From: Actinomycetota bacterium
GTDB lineage: Bacteria > Actinomycetota > Geothermincolia > Geothermincolales > RBG-13-55-18
Length of the DNA: 64,000 nucleotides
Reading direction: 5' to 3'
Assembly: GCA_014360655.1 (NCBI GenBank)
Contig: JACIXC010000005.1
Coordinates: 1-64,000 of the forward strand
Positions 25,185 to 35,009 of this stretch are shown here, piece by piece. Below the pieces are notes generated by a model. It did no database searches. It was not told the DNA's origin and was given only the letters and a program-made list of their open reading frames with translations. Positions within the stretch are counted from its first letter, which is position 1. Each line of letters opens with the position of its first letter. The position numbers were made by a program, and so were the translations under genes.

Positions 25185-27612
25185 GGGAGGTAGTATAGCA
25201 GAGCCGCCTCTCCACGTAACGCACGGCCAGCTCCAGCAGGAGCACGAAGACGGCGGCGATGCCCAGCGCCTGCACGAGGACTATGAGCGGCGGGAGGTAG
25301 AGCTGGAAGAAATCCCGGAACCAGGGGATGAGCAACACTCCCGCGAAGGCCCCTCCCATCACCCCCGTCAGCCCCCCCTTCCAGGTGAAGAGGGGCCGCG
25401 AGAGGTGTGCGAGCACCGCCAGCCCCACGATGGTGAGGACGATGACCGCCACCGTGCGCGCTTCCTCGAGGCGCACCCCGCTGGAGCGCGCCATGGCGTT
25501 GGCCATGAAGGTGGCCGCGGCGGCGATGAGGCCCGCCGGAAGAGAGAAATAGAGGACGCGCCGCAGCAGGCCGGGACGGTAGCGCCGCTTGCTCGGGGTG
25601 AAGGAGAGGATGAAGGCCGGTATGCCGATGGTGAGCGAGCCCACCAGGGTAATGTGGCGGGGGAGGAAGGGGAATGGCCAGGCGACGAGGGCGATCCCCA
25701 GGGCCAGCAGGGCCACGTACACCGTCTTGGTGAGGAAGAGGTTGGCCACCCTCTCCATGTTGGCCATCACCCGCCTGCCCTCGGCCACCACCCCGGGGAG
25801 GGTGGAGAACCTCCCGTCCAGGAGGACGAGCTGGGCCACCGACTTGGTGGCCGGCGATCCGGAACCCATGGCGATACCCATGTCCGCGTCCTTGAGGGCC
25901 AGGGTGTCGTTGACGCCGTCCCCGGTCATGGCCACCACGTGCCCGCGCGACTGGAGGGCGTGCACCATGTCCCTTTTCTGCTCCGGGACCACCCTCCCGT
26001 AAACGGTGATTTCCTCCATTATTCCCGCTAGCTCCTCGGTGTCGCCGGGCAGGTTGCGGGCGTCCCAGGGTTTTTCGGCACCCTCCACCCCCACGCGCAT
26101 GGCCACCGCCCCCACGGTCCTCGGGTTGTCGCCGGAGATGACCCTGATGCTCACCCCCTGCTCGCGGAAGTAAGCGAGGGTGTCGGCGGCGTCGGGCCGT
26201 ATCTTCTCCATGAGAACGACCAGGGCCAGGGGCTTGATGGGGGGCAGCGCGGGGTCCCCCTTCCCCTCACCGGCCCGCGCGAAGTCCTCTCCCGCGCGGG
26301 CGAAGAGAAGGACCCGCAAGCCCTCCTGCGCCAGCTCCTCGGCCCGGCCGCGCAATCCCGCTGCCACTCCCTCTTCACCCTCCAGCAAAAGCTCCGGCGC
26401 TCCCAGCACCAGGCCTCCCCGGCCCCGGAAGGAGGCCGCGCTCCACTTGCGCGCGGAGGAGAAATGCACCAGTCCCGAAACCTCCCAGCCTTCCGGAGGG
26501 GGGAAGGCCTCCCGCAGGGCGGCGATGGTGGCGTTTCCCGCCGGGAAGGCGGCAGCGAAGGCTCCCAGGGCCTCGCGCACCTCCCTCTCCGCTGCATCCA
26601 CGCAGTGCAGCTCCTGCACTTCCAGGCTTCCCTCGGTCAGCGTCCCCGTCTTGTCCAGGCAGACGACGTCCACCCTGGCCAGGCCCTCCACGGCGGGAAG
26701 CTCCTGCACCAGCACGTTGCGCCGCGCGAGGGTCACGGCGCTCACCGCGAAGACGATGCTGGTGAGGAGCACCAGTCCCTCCGGGACCATGCCCACCAGC
26801 CCCGCCACGGTGGAGATGGCCGCCTCGCGGAACGTCCCGTGGGTCAACAACTGGCTGGCGACGAAGGCCAGCGCGACGGGCACCATGATCCACGTGATAT
26901 AGCGCAGCACGGTGTTGATGGCCTGCCTGAGGTCGGAGGAGACCACCGTGTAGCGGCGCGCCTGGGCCGCGATCCTCTGCGCGTAGGCCTCCTCGCCCAC
27001 CGCCGTCGCCCGGAACCTACCCGTGCCGCTGACCACGAAACTGCCCGAGAGCAACGCGTCCCCGGGGGCCTTCAGAGCGGGAACGGATTCGCCGGTGAGC
27101 AGGGATTCGTCCACCTCCAGGCCGTCGCTCGCCAGCACCTCGCCATCCACCAGGACCTGGTCCCCCGGGCGCAGCTCGACCAGGTCGTCCCGGACTATCT
27201 CCTCCCGCGGTATCTCCCTCCTCTCGCCGTCCCTCACCACCCTGGCGCGGGGGGCGCTGAGAAGCGAGAGACGGTCCAGGGTCCTCTTGGCGCGCCATTC
27301 CTGCACGATGCCGATGAGCGTGTTGAAGATGAGCACCATCCCGAAGAGGGCGTCGCGTGGGGAGTCCAGGACCAGGACGATGACGGCCAGGGCGCCCAGG
27401 ACGGCGTTGAAGCGGTTGAAGACGTTGGCCCTGACGATATGGGCCAGGGAACGGCTGGTCTTCAAGCGGAAGTCGTTGGTGAGGCCCTTCTCGACCCGGT
27501 CCCTCACCTCGTCCGCAGTGAGTCCTCGCGACGCATAGCGCGGGTTAAGGCCGCGTAACGAGTGGGCTTCCCCGCCGGAGTCCGCCGGCTGCCGCAATCC
27601 CCCTCCCTTCAC
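25159..27612 (-). CDS. P-type cation-transporting ATPase (CtpE-like)
   Basis: 817 residues, ten or so hydrophobic helices. Motifs in order: LLTGESVPALKAPGD (actuator loop), VGMVPEGLVLLTSIVFAVS (P-E-G-L membrane motif), VVCLDKTGTLTEG (phosphorylated Asp) and VAMTGDGVNDTLALKDADMG (hinge). PEGLVLL, instead of the P-E-G-L-P of Ca/Mg pumps, resembles mycobacterial CtpE, reported as a calcium importer; the ion here is not proven. A GTG at 27612 is the longest start, but a start nearer L-N-P-R-Y-A-S-R-G-L would also be possible. It separates the rnfD side of the formate cluster from apbE. Confidence 0.85.
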   Translation of the reverse strand: MKGGGLRQPADSGGEAHSLRGLNPRYASRGLTADEVRDRVEKGLTNDFRLKTSRSLAHIVRANVFNRFNAVLGALAVIVLVLDSPRDALFGMVLIFNTLIGIVQEWRAKRTLDRLSLLSAPRARVVRDGERREIPREEIVRDDLVELRPGDQVLVDGEVLASDGLEVDESLLTGESVPALKAPGDALLSGSFVVSGTGRFRATAVGEEAYAQRIAAQARRYTVVSSDLRQAINTVLRYITWIMVPVALAFVASQLLTHGTFREAAISTVAGLVGMVPEGLVLLTSIVFAVSAVTLARRNVLVQELPAVEGLARVDVVCLDKTGTLTEGSLEVQELHCVDAAEREVREALGAFAAAFPAGNATIAALREAFPPPEGWEVSGLVHFSSARKWSAASFRGRGGLVLGAPELLLEGEEGVAAGLRGRAEELAQEGLRVLLFARAGEDFARAGEGKGDPALPPIKPLALVVLMEKIRPDAADTLAYFREQGVSIRVISGDNPRTVGAVAMRVGVEGAEKPWDARNLPGDTEELAGIMEEITVYGRVVPEQKRDMVHALQSRGHVVAMTGDGVNDTLALKDADMGIAMGSGSPATKSVAQLVLLDGRFSTLPGVVAEGRRVMANMERVANLFLTKTVYVALLALGIALVAWPFPFLPRHITLVGSLTIGIPAFILSFTPSKRRYRPGLLRRVLYFSLPAGLIAAAATFMANAMARSSGVRLEEARTVAVIVLTIVGLAVLAHLSRPLFTWKGGLTGVMGGAFAGVLLIPWFRDFFQLYLPPLIVLVQALGIAAVFVLLLELAVRYVERRLCYTTSHGRKRPGG

Positions 27613-27624
27613 CGCGTCACCCGC

Positions 27625-27734
27625 CCCGTCAAACCGACTCCCATCGCTCCTGCTTCATGCGCTCGCCTCCCGCGCCCCGGCAACCCTCCGGGCCCGGGCC
27701 CGTCAAACCGACTCCCATCGCTCCTGCCTCACGC
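27625..27734. repeat. 36-bp direct repeat x2
   Basis: Copies at 27625-27660 and 27699-27734, 74 bp apart, differ at two positions. The shared core reads CCCGTCAAACCGACTCCCAT. It lies upstream of the ATPase start on the minus strand, so it could be a regulatory repeat or a small duplication. Confidence 0.7.
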
Positions 27735-27972
27735 TGCCCCTTTTCCGTGTCGTTCCCCGCCACCGCACGCGCAGGCATCCGTTTTCGCCGTCACCGTCGA
27801 ATCCGAACGATGCCATCGCATTCTGCGTGGAAGGCAACGGCTATCGACCATATTCTAACTTAGCGGCCGGCAAAGCCGCCCATGGAGATCCGGGACGCCG
27901 CAGAAATCGCAGGAAAGAGGGCATCCGCAGGACCTCCTGACCGGGACGCCTCCCCACTCCCAGCCAAGCAAA

Positions 27973-27997
27973 GGGGGCCGGGCGGAACCCGGCCCCC
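27973..27997 (-). terminator. Rho-independent terminator after rnfD
   Basis: A perfect 10-bp stem GGGGGCCGGG/CCCGGCCCCC around a five-base loop, followed on the minus strand by TTTGCTT. It ends 27 bp after the rnfD stop and marks the end of the formate operon, so the ATPase and apbE are probably a separate transcript. Confidence 0.75.
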
Positions 27998-28023
27998 GCC
28001 AGTCGTTTTCGCGTGGCTACGCC

Positions 28024-28971
28024 TCAGGCGGCGACCACCTCGCCGAACCTCTTGGGCTTGAACACCCGGTCCAGCAGGGGCACGAAGGCGTTGCCGATGA
28101 GGATGGAGTAGGCCACCGCTCCCGACGGCGCGCCGTAAATGCGGATGAGCACGATGGGTATCCCGATGATGAGCCCGAACACCACCTGCCCCCAGCGGTT
28201 GATGGGGCTGGTCACCCAGTCGGTTGCCATGAAGAAGGCTCCCAGCATAACGCCGCCGGCGAGGATGTGGTAGAGTCCGTCGGAGCCAAGGATGTAGGCC
28301 AGGATGAACACCGTCGCCAGTATGGTCGCCGGTATGACCCAGTTGATGACCTTGCGGTAGAGGAGATAGGCGCCTCCCAGAAGGATCCAGAAGCAGCCCA
28401 CCTCGGAGATGGCCCCGCCGTAGTTCGCGAAGAGCAGGGCGGCGTATGAGGGAACGGGTCCCTCCAAGCCATGCTTGATGTAGGCAAGGGGGGTGGCCGC
28501 CTGCACGCCGTCGAAGCCTCCGGGGAGGAAGCCCAGGTGCCCCGTCCAGCTGGCCAGGAATCCCGAGCCGATGAGGATGAACACGAACCCGAAGAGGGCC
28601 GGGTTGAAGATGTTGCGCCCCAGGCCTCCCAGGAGCTCCTTGGCTATGACCACGGCCACGAAGGAGGCGATGATCATGTTCAGCCAGTGTATCTTGGCCG
28701 GCAGCAGGAGCGCCAGCAGCAACCCGGTCACCGCGGCCGACCCGTCGGAAAGGGTCACCTTCTTCTTCCGCGCCTTGCGCACCGCCCACTCGAAGAACAT
28801 CGCCGATCCCACGCATACGGCCATGTTGAAGAGTGCGTTGTAGGTGAAAGCCACCAGCGCCGCGATGGAGATCGGGGCCAGCGCTATGAGCACGTCCCGC
28901 ATGGCGATGGCGGTCTGCTCCTTGCTCTTGAGGTGCGGCGGCGGTGTGACTACCAGGTTATCCATTGCCAT
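28024..28971 (-). CDS. rnfD: RnfD/NqrB-family membrane subunit
   Basis: 315 residues, about nine or ten membrane helices. The family motif SDGSAAVTGLLLALLLP is present after residue 75, and the FMN-attachment region is FDGVQAATPLAY (Thr160 predicted). RnfD normally carries a covalent FMN on the outer side of the membrane and forms part of the electron path across it. In this genome it stands with rnfC and a formate dehydrogenase. rnfA, rnfB, rnfE and rnfG are not in the window. The attachment motif is A-A-T-P-L rather than the common G-A-T, which may matter for ApbE. It starts 15 bp after rnfC. Confidence 0.85.
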   Translation of the reverse strand: MAMDNLVVTPPPHLKSKEQTAIAMRDVLIALAPISIAALVAFTYNALFNMAVCVGSAMFFEWAVRKARKKKVTLSDGSAAVTGLLLALLLPAKIHWLNMIIASFVAVVIAKELLGGLGRNIFNPALFGFVFILIGSGFLASWTGHLGFLPGGFDGVQAATPLAYIKHGLEGPVPSYAALLFANYGGAISEVGCFWILLGGAYLLYRKVINWVIPATILATVFILAYILGSDGLYHILAGGVMLGAFFMATDWVTSPINRWGQVVFGLIIGIPIVLIRIYGAPSGAVAYSILIGNAFVPLLDRVFKPKRFGEVVAA

Positions 28972-28986
28972 ATGCCATCGCCTCCT

Positions 28987-30306
28987 CTACTTCTTCTTCA
29001 GGGCCGCTATCTCGGCCTTGGCCTTGCGCACGTAGTCCACGTGGGGGATGTATGCCGGGCACTCGAAGGAGCAGCAACCGCACTCGAAGCAGTCCAGAGC
29101 CCCCCACATCTCCGCCTTGTCCCACTGCCCCCTCTTCACCGACTGCACGATGAAGTTGGGGGAGAGGAACATGGGGCAGACCTCCACGCACTTTCCGCAG
29201 CGCACGCACTCCGACTCCTCTCCCAGGTCCACCACGTCGGAGGTGAGGACCACCACCCCCGAGGTGCCCTTGACCACGGCGGCGGAGGTGTCCGGCTGCG
29301 CCCAGCCGGTCATGGGGCCGCCCATGACGAGCTTCACGGGGTTGCCCACGAAGCCCCCGCAGGCCTCGATGAGGGTGGATATGGGGGTCCCGATGCGGGC
29401 CAGGAGGTTTGCGGGCTCCCGCACTCCGGGTCCGGTCACGGTGAGCACCCGCTCGTAGAGGGGCTTGCCCCAGGCGGCCGCCTCGAAGAGGGCCACGGCG
29501 GTGCCCACGTTCTGCACCAGGCAGCCCACCTCGGAGGGGAGCTTGCCCGGGGGGACCTTCCTTCCCGTCAAGGCGAAGATGAGCATCTTCTCCGCCCCTT
29601 CCGGGTACTTGACCTCGAGAATCTCCACCTCCACGTCGGGGTAGGAGGAGGCGCGGGAGCGCAGGGCGTCCGCCGCATCCATCTTGTTGGCCTCCACCCC
29701 GAAGATGACCTTGGAGGCTCCCACCGCCGTCTTGAGCAGGCGGGCGCCGGCCACCAGGTCGTCGGTGCGCTCCAGCATGAGGCGGTGGTCACAGGTGAGG
29801 AAGGGCTCACACTCGCAGGCGTTTATGATCACCGTGTCCACCGGCTTGTCGGCGGGCGGGGAGAGCTTGACGTGGGTGGGAAATGCCGCCCCTCCCATGC
29901 CCACGAGCCCCGCCTCCTTGGCGATCTCCCGGATCTCCTCGGAGGTCAGGGTATCCAGGTCCTTTCCCGGCTTCTTGGAGAACTCCGGCTGGGTGGCGTC
30001 GGGGGTGATGACCACGCTTTTCACCTTGGCCCCGGTGAAGTTGGGGACCTCGGCGATGGCCTTCACCGTGCCCGATACGGAGGCGTGCACCGGCGCCGAG
30101 ACGAAGGCCTGGGCCTCGCCTATCTTCTGGCCCACCTCCACGCGGTCGCCCTCCTTCACCAGGGGCTCGCAGGGGGCCCCGATGTGCTGCTGCAGGGGGA
30201 TGACCACCTCTTGAGGGATGGGGGCCTCCTTGATGGCCTTGCCCGAGGCCAGTTCCTTGTTGTAGGGGGGATGGATGCCTCCCTTGAAGGTCTTGAGCTC
30301 CGCCAT
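28987..30306 (-). CDS. rnfC: RnfC-family NADH/electron-transfer subunit
   Basis: 439 residues. RnfC binds NADH and FMN and carries two 4Fe-4S clusters. Seen here: LKTFKGGIHPPYNKELAS (N-terminal domain), GLVGMGGAAFPTHVKL (nucleotide loop), INACECEPFLTCDHRLM, then CVRCGKCVEVCPMFLSP and CFECGCCSFECPAYIP (two cluster motifs), ending V-D-Y-V-R-K-A-K. GGGAGGGG lies nine bases before ATG 30306, and a GTG three codons upstream is an alternative. The ribosome binding site overlaps the fdhB stop. The usual RnfC extensions are short. Confidence 0.88.
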   Translation of the reverse strand: MAELKTFKGGIHPPYNKELASGKAIKEAPIPQEVVIPLQQHIGAPCEPLVKEGDRVEVGQKIGEAQAFVSAPVHASVSGTVKAIAEVPNFTGAKVKSVVITPDATQPEFSKKPGKDLDTLTSEEIREIAKEAGLVGMGGAAFPTHVKLSPPADKPVDTVIINACECEPFLTCDHRLMLERTDDLVAGARLLKTAVGASKVIFGVEANKMDAADALRSRASSYPDVEVEILEVKYPEGAEKMLIFALTGRKVPPGKLPSEVGCLVQNVGTAVALFEAAAWGKPLYERVLTVTGPGVREPANLLARIGTPISTLIEACGGFVGNPVKLVMGGPMTGWAQPDTSAAVVKGTSGVVVLTSDVVDLGEESECVRCGKCVEVCPMFLSPNFIVQSVKRGQWDKAEMWGALDCFECGCCSFECPAYIPHVDYVRKAKAEIAALKKK

Positions 30307-30307
30307 G

Positions 30308-31231
30308 TCACTCACCCCCTCCCGCCGCCTGGCGCTCCAACCCCTCGTTGCGCTTGTTGATCACGTATCCGACGCCCGCGGCCGCCACCAGGCCCACCAG
30401 GGCCAGGCCGCCCCAGGGAGCACCGGGCTTGACGAGGGCCTCCCAGATGGTCACGCCGGCGGGCACCGTCGGCTTCTCCGGCAGGCCGTACTTCTCCGGA
30501 GCGTCCTCCAGCACGTAGATATAGTGCAGGCCGCCCAGCTCGCTCTCGCCGTATACCTGGGCCTTCTCCTTGCCCCTTTCGCTCTTGAGGAACTCCACCC
30601 GCTCCTTGGCCTTGGCCAGCATCTCTTCGCGGGTTCCGAAATCCAGCGCCCCTGTGGTGCAGGTCTGCACGCAGGCCGGGCGGTTGCGGGTGGGATAGGG
30701 GTCCTTGGCGTTCTTGGCCAGGTCCGGCGAGGCCTGCTCCGGGGTGGGGAAGGCGCCCGGCTCCTGGCTGATGCGGTCCAGGCACATGACGCAGCGGAAG
30801 ATGCCCTTCTCCTTCTCGTCGTAGCGGCAGGCCTGGAAGGGGCAGGTGGCCACGCAGTAGTTGCAGCCGATGCACTGCTTGGGGTCCGTCTTCACCACGT
30901 AGGCTTCCTCGTCCCCCTCCTTCACCTTGTGCTTCTTGGTGGCGCCGCTGGGGCACACCTTGACGCAGGTGGCATCGGTGCAGTGCATGCACTGGTACTT
31001 GGTGAAGTACCAGTAGAGCTCGTCGTCGCTCTTCGGACGCTCCTCGGGCTCGTTGAACAGGATGCGCATCCAGCACTGCGCGGTGAGCTGCAGGGGGTTC
31101 TCGTAGGTGCCGTCGCAGTGGGTCTCCGTGTATCCTCGCTGGTTCCAGTTCTTGCAGGCTACCTGGCAGGCCCGGCATCCCGTGCATATGCTGGCGTCGA
31201 AGAGGATGGCCATGTCGGTCGGGTTAGCCAT
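30308..31231 (-). CDS. fdhB: Formate dehydrogenase iron-sulfur (beta, HybA-like) subunit
   Basis: 307 residues with four ferredoxin-type clusters: CTGCRACQVACKNWNQ, CMHCTDATCVKVCPSGA, CIGCNYCVATCPFQACRY and CVMCLDRI with a later C-V-Q-T-C. This is the layout of HybA/FdnH-type subunits that pass electrons from a molybdopterin subunit to the membrane. A single helix near the C-terminus (GGLALVGLVAAAGVGYVI) anchors it. There is no twin-arginine signal, so it would be carried out with FdhA. It starts one base after the fdhA stop. Confidence 0.92.
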   Translation of the reverse strand: MANPTDMAILFDASICTGCRACQVACKNWNQRGYTETHCDGTYENPLQLTAQCWMRILFNEPEERPKSDDELYWYFTKYQCMHCTDATCVKVCPSGATKKHKVKEGDEEAYVVKTDPKQCIGCNYCVATCPFQACRYDEKEKGIFRCVMCLDRISQEPGAFPTPEQASPDLAKNAKDPYPTRNRPACVQTCTTGALDFGTREEMLAKAKERVEFLKSERGKEKAQVYGESELGGLHYIYVLEDAPEKYGLPEKPTVPAGVTIWEALVKPGAPWGGLALVGLVAAAGVGYVINKRNEGLERQAAGGGE

Positions 31232-31232
31232 T

Positions 31233-34200
31233 TTACTTCACCTTCCTTAGGTTCACCAGGAATGCCTTGGATTCGGGTATGGTGGTGTTGGCGTCTCCCA
31301 CGTGCGGCGTGAGCTGGTTGGCGGCGTAGTTCTTCTTGGACATGCCGTCCCGCTCCGGCCCGCCGGTGGCAAGGCCGATGAACCCGTAATGCCAGGTCAT
31401 CCCCACTATGTGGACCTTCCTGGTGCTGCCGTTGTCCCCGATCTCCAGGGGCTTCAGGCGCACGGTGACCACGGCCACGCCCTGCACCTTGCCGCGCTTG
31501 CTCTCCACCTCCACCAGGTCGCCGCTCTTGATGCCCAGCTCGTCGGCGAGTTCCTTGGAGATCTCGACGAAGTGCTCAGGCATGGCCTCGACCAGCCAGG
31601 AGTTGTTGCGGGTCATCTGTCCCGCCTGCCAGTGCTCGGTCACCCGGTAGGTGGTGCCCACGTAGGGGAACCGCTCGTCCCCCACCTCGGCGAAGCCCCA
31701 TCTCTCGGGCTCGTTCTTGGCAGAGGGCCACTCGAGCACCGCCGCCGGGTTGTTCTGCACCGAGGAGAGCATGTTCTTCACCGGGCTTTCCCGCGGCTCG
31801 TAGTGCTCGGGGAAGGGGCCCTCCACCAGGGAGTTGGAGAAGAGGCGCGCCACCAGGGCGCCCGGCTCCCGGTTCAGGAAGTAAGGATTGGCACCCGAAC
31901 GAGTGCGCATGGTGGCCTTGCCCTTGAGGTCCGCGGGGAAGGCCGCGTCCGTGCTGGCCTGGGCGTAGAAGTCGGGCACGTCGTTCTTCATCCCCAGGGT
32001 GTCGTCGTCCTTGAAGGTGAAGAGGGCCTTGTCCGGCGCGAAGGGCTTACCCGACCAATCACAGGCGCAGCGGTTGTAGATGATCCTGCGGTTCAGCGGC
32101 CATGCCCAGGCCCAGTTGGGTGCGGTCCCCAGGTCGATCATCCTGGCGTCGGACGGCGGGTTCTCGGTGTAGATGGTCACCCCGTCCTTGCCCAGCCAGT
32201 AGACCGGGGTCTTCTGGAAGTGCCACTGCGCCTTGTTGAAGGGGATGCCGTTCCATTCCTTGGCCTGCTTGTCCCGGGGGATCTTGGTCTTGCCGTCCTC
32301 CCCCTTGGGGAGCTGGCCCTCGATGCCAAGGATCTTGGCCGCGGTCTCCACGTCGGCGTCGCTGGCCCACTGGCCGCAGTAGATCCAGGTACCGCTCACC
32401 GTGGAGCCGTCGTCCTTGAGATTGGCGAAGCTGGTGACGGGCTTCTTGAAAGCCGCCTCCCAGGAGAACTCGCCCTCCGGCCAGGTGAAGCCGCTGATCT
32501 CCATCTGCACCTGGTCCAGGTCGGGCTCGCCGTGCTCGTCCTCGTCGTAGGCCCAGAAGAGCTCGGTCACGCATTCCTTGCCCTTGCCCCCCTCGGCCTT
32601 GTAGAGCTCCTTCACCGCCTTCATGATCTGGTGCATCATCCAGCCGTCGGGCTCGGCGTCGCCGGGCGGCTCCACCGCCTTCCAGCGGTACTGGGCGAGC
32701 CTTCCTGAGTTGGACACCGAGCCGGGCTTCTCTACCGAGGAGGCGGCGGGAAGCACCCACACCTCGGTCCGGATGTCCTTGGGCTCCACGCCGGGGCGGC
32801 GCCAGAAGTTCATGGATTCCGTCTCCCAGAGGTCGGCGGCCACGAACCACTCCAGCTTGTCCATGGCCTCAGCCTCCAGGTTGGAGCAGGCCCCGCCCAC
32901 CACCGGGTTCTGGCCCCAGGCGATGAACCCCTTGATGATGCCCGCGTACATGTCCTCGAAGAGGCCGATGTGGGTGTAGTTCTTGCCCTTCTTCACCTTG
33001 GGGTGCAGGTCGTAGGCCTTGTCCAGCCCGTTTGCCTTGGCGTATGGGCCGTAGTAGGCCATGAGGTAGCTGTTGAAGAAGCGGGGTTGCCAGGACCATA
33101 TGCCCACCTTGGGGGTGGTCTTCTCCAGGTACTTGGCGTGATCCGGGTGGTCGGTGGAGTTGGGCACTGTCATGTACCCGGTGAGGATATGCGAGAGGAG
33201 CCCGAAGTCCGTGGACCCCTGCACGTTGGACTCGCCGCGCAGGGCGTTGATGCCCCCTCCCGGTAGGCCGGTGTTGCCCAGCAGAGCCTGCAGGATGGCG
33301 AAGGCGCGTATCTTTTCCGTCCCGAAGGTGAACTGGGTGAGGCCCATGGCGTACATGAGGTTACCCGTCTTTTCGCGCTTGTGGGTGATGCCCACGTAGC
33401 ACTCGGCTATCTCCTTGAACTTGGCGGGGTCCATGCCGCAGACCTTGGCCACCACGCTGTTCTCGCCCTCATAGGTATAACGGGCTACGTGCTCCTTGAG
33501 CTTGGCGAAGACCGTGCCCGCGATGGCCTCGTCGGGGTTGGGTATGAAATTACCGTTGGCGTCCACCGGCCCCACGGGAACTCCCCGCCCCTTGAAGGTC
33601 GGGTCCTCGGCGATGGGGATGAGCTGCACGCGTATGGGCTCCCCCGTCGCGGGATCGGTCTGGTAGGTCCAGGTCTTGGTGTCGTACTTCCTCTTCTCCT
33701 TGTCGTAGCCGCTGAAGTAACCGTCCAGCTCCGCCGGGCCCTTGTAATCCGGGTTCACCAGGATGGGGGCGTTGGTGTAGTTCTGGACGTACTCCCAGTT
33801 GATGTAGTTCTTGTCGATGGCGTACTTGATGAGGGCGTTGAAGAAGGCGATGTCCGTCCCCGGCCGGATGAAGGAGAAGAGGTCGGCGCGGGCGGCGGAG
33901 CGGGTGAAACGCGGGTCCACCACGATGATCTTGGCGCCGTGATCCTCCCGGGCCTTCTCCAGCCACTTCCAGCTGACGGGATGGTTCTCGCTGGGGTTGG
34001 CGCCGCAGATCATGAAGACGTCGGCGTTCCTGAGGTCCACGTAGTGGTTGGTCATGGCCCCCCGGCCGTACGTGCCGCCGAGACCGGCGACTGTGGCCGA
34101 GTGTCATATGCGGGCCTGGTGCTCTATGTACACCAGGCCGAGGCCGCGGGCGAACTTGGAGGCCAGGTAGCACTCCTCGTTGTCAAGAGCAGCGCCCCCA

Positions 34201-34676
34201 AGCTGGGCGATGCCCTCGCAACGGTTGACCGTAACCCTGGTTCCGTCGATCTCCTCCGTCTCCACGAAGGTGGCGTCGCGGGTGTCCTTGATGAGGCGGG
34301 CGATCCTGGGGATGGCCTCCTCCCAGGTCTTCTCCTCCCAGTCCGTGCCGCCCGGGGCGCGGTAGAGCACTTTCGTGAGCCGCCTCTTGTTGCCGGAGAT
34401 CTGGCCGATCGACTGGCCCTTGGAGCAGAGGCTGGCCCGGTTGATGGGGCTGTCGGGGAGACCCTCTATGTTCACCACCTTGCCGTCCTGCACGCTGACG
34501 ATGGCCGAGCATCCCACGGAGCAGTAGGGACACACGGTGGTGGTCTCCTTTGCCTCGCGGATGCGCAATTCCTCGCCCGCGGCGAAGGCGGGTGTGGAGA
34601 ACCCGAGTTGCGAGAGGGCCGCGACGCCTATGCCGGCGCCCGACAGCTTGAGGAAACTTCTTCGCGAAAGTTCCAT
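31233..34676 (-). CDS. fdhA: Selenocysteine formate dehydrogenase alpha subunit (Tat-exported, Sec191)
   Basis: 1147 residues if the in-frame UGA at 34104-34106 is read as selenocysteine. It oxidises formate to CO2 at a Mo/W bis-pterin site. ATG 34676 gives MELSRRSFLKLSGAGIG, a twin-arginine signal. A 4Fe-4S motif follows (TVCPYCSVGCSAIVSV), then YIEHQARI-U-HSATVAGL, matching the R-V-U-H-G-P-T-V motif of E. coli FdnG, and GRGAMTNHYVDLRNADV. The rest is a normal molybdopterin oxidoreductase with a C-terminal dinucleotide-binding domain (ENMTWHYGF-type region). Without recoding it looks like two genes, 31233-34055 and 34104-34814. The SECIS hairpin is at 34074-34091. It is the first structural gene of the operon. 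Confidence 0.95.
34074..34106 (-). promoter_or_regulatory. Sec UGA codon and SECIS hairpin in fdhA
   Basis: On the minus strand the UGA (34106-34104) is followed by GTCGCCG, loop GTCT, CGGCGGC, giving seven pairs including one GU (34091-34074). The apical GGTCT starts 22 nt from the U of UGA, exactly as the GGUCU loop of the E. coli fdhF element. This is strong support for selenocysteine insertion. Confidence 0.88.
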
Positions 34677-35009
34677 ACTCTCCCCCCACTTTCCTAGGTC
34701 GACTCCTACAGTTACCAGAGCATATCTCTTACGTGGCATATAATATGGATAATCCCTTGCGGGAAGGGTTTTCCCCTCGCTTCTTATTTCAAGGTCCAGG
34801 GTCGCGGCTAGCATTCCGCATGCTCAAATCGGCGCAATTATACTATCGTTTTCTATTTCAGTGCAATATCGCGACAGCTGACCGCAACGCGCCACAAACC
34901 CTCCTTTTTCCACATCTATCTCCCCGCGACCCGTTCTCACACCCGCCGCCGCATCGTTCACCCGTGCAAGGAGGCACTCCCTCATGCAATCCCTTGCGCG
35001 CTCCCGCAA
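34677..35009. other. Intergenic region upstream of fdhA
   Basis: 333 bp between fdhE and fdhA. It contains the promoter at 34837-34866 and an inverted CCCTT/AAGGG hairpin at about 34754-34768. No gene is seen. The leader of about 155 nt before fdhA could hold regulation; I do not recognise a molybdenum-cofactor riboswitch. Confidence 0.55.
34837..34866 (-). promoter_or_regulatory. Probable fdhA promoter
   Basis: On the minus strand TTGCAC (34866-34861), an 18-bp spacer and TATAAT (34842-34837). The -35 is only a half match; the -10 is perfect. It would start transcription about 155 nt before fdhA. Confidence 0.5.

Larger units (their letters stand above)
27613..28023. other. Intergenic region between rnfD and the P-type ATPase
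   Basis: 411 bp with no gene. It holds the terminator at 27973-27997 and the 36-bp direct repeat described separately. A minus-strand promoter for the ATPase is not evident. Confidence 0.6.

Noticed and set aside
31233-34814. fdhA looks like two adjacent genes or a frameshifted pseudogene.
   Set aside because: The break is a single in-frame UGA at the selenocysteine position, followed by a SECIS hairpin with fdhF-like spacing, and the full selenium machinery lies nearby.
34677-34860. A molybdenum-cofactor riboswitch before fdhA.
   Set aside because: The leader has a small hairpin but not the conserved Moco RNA core that I would expect.
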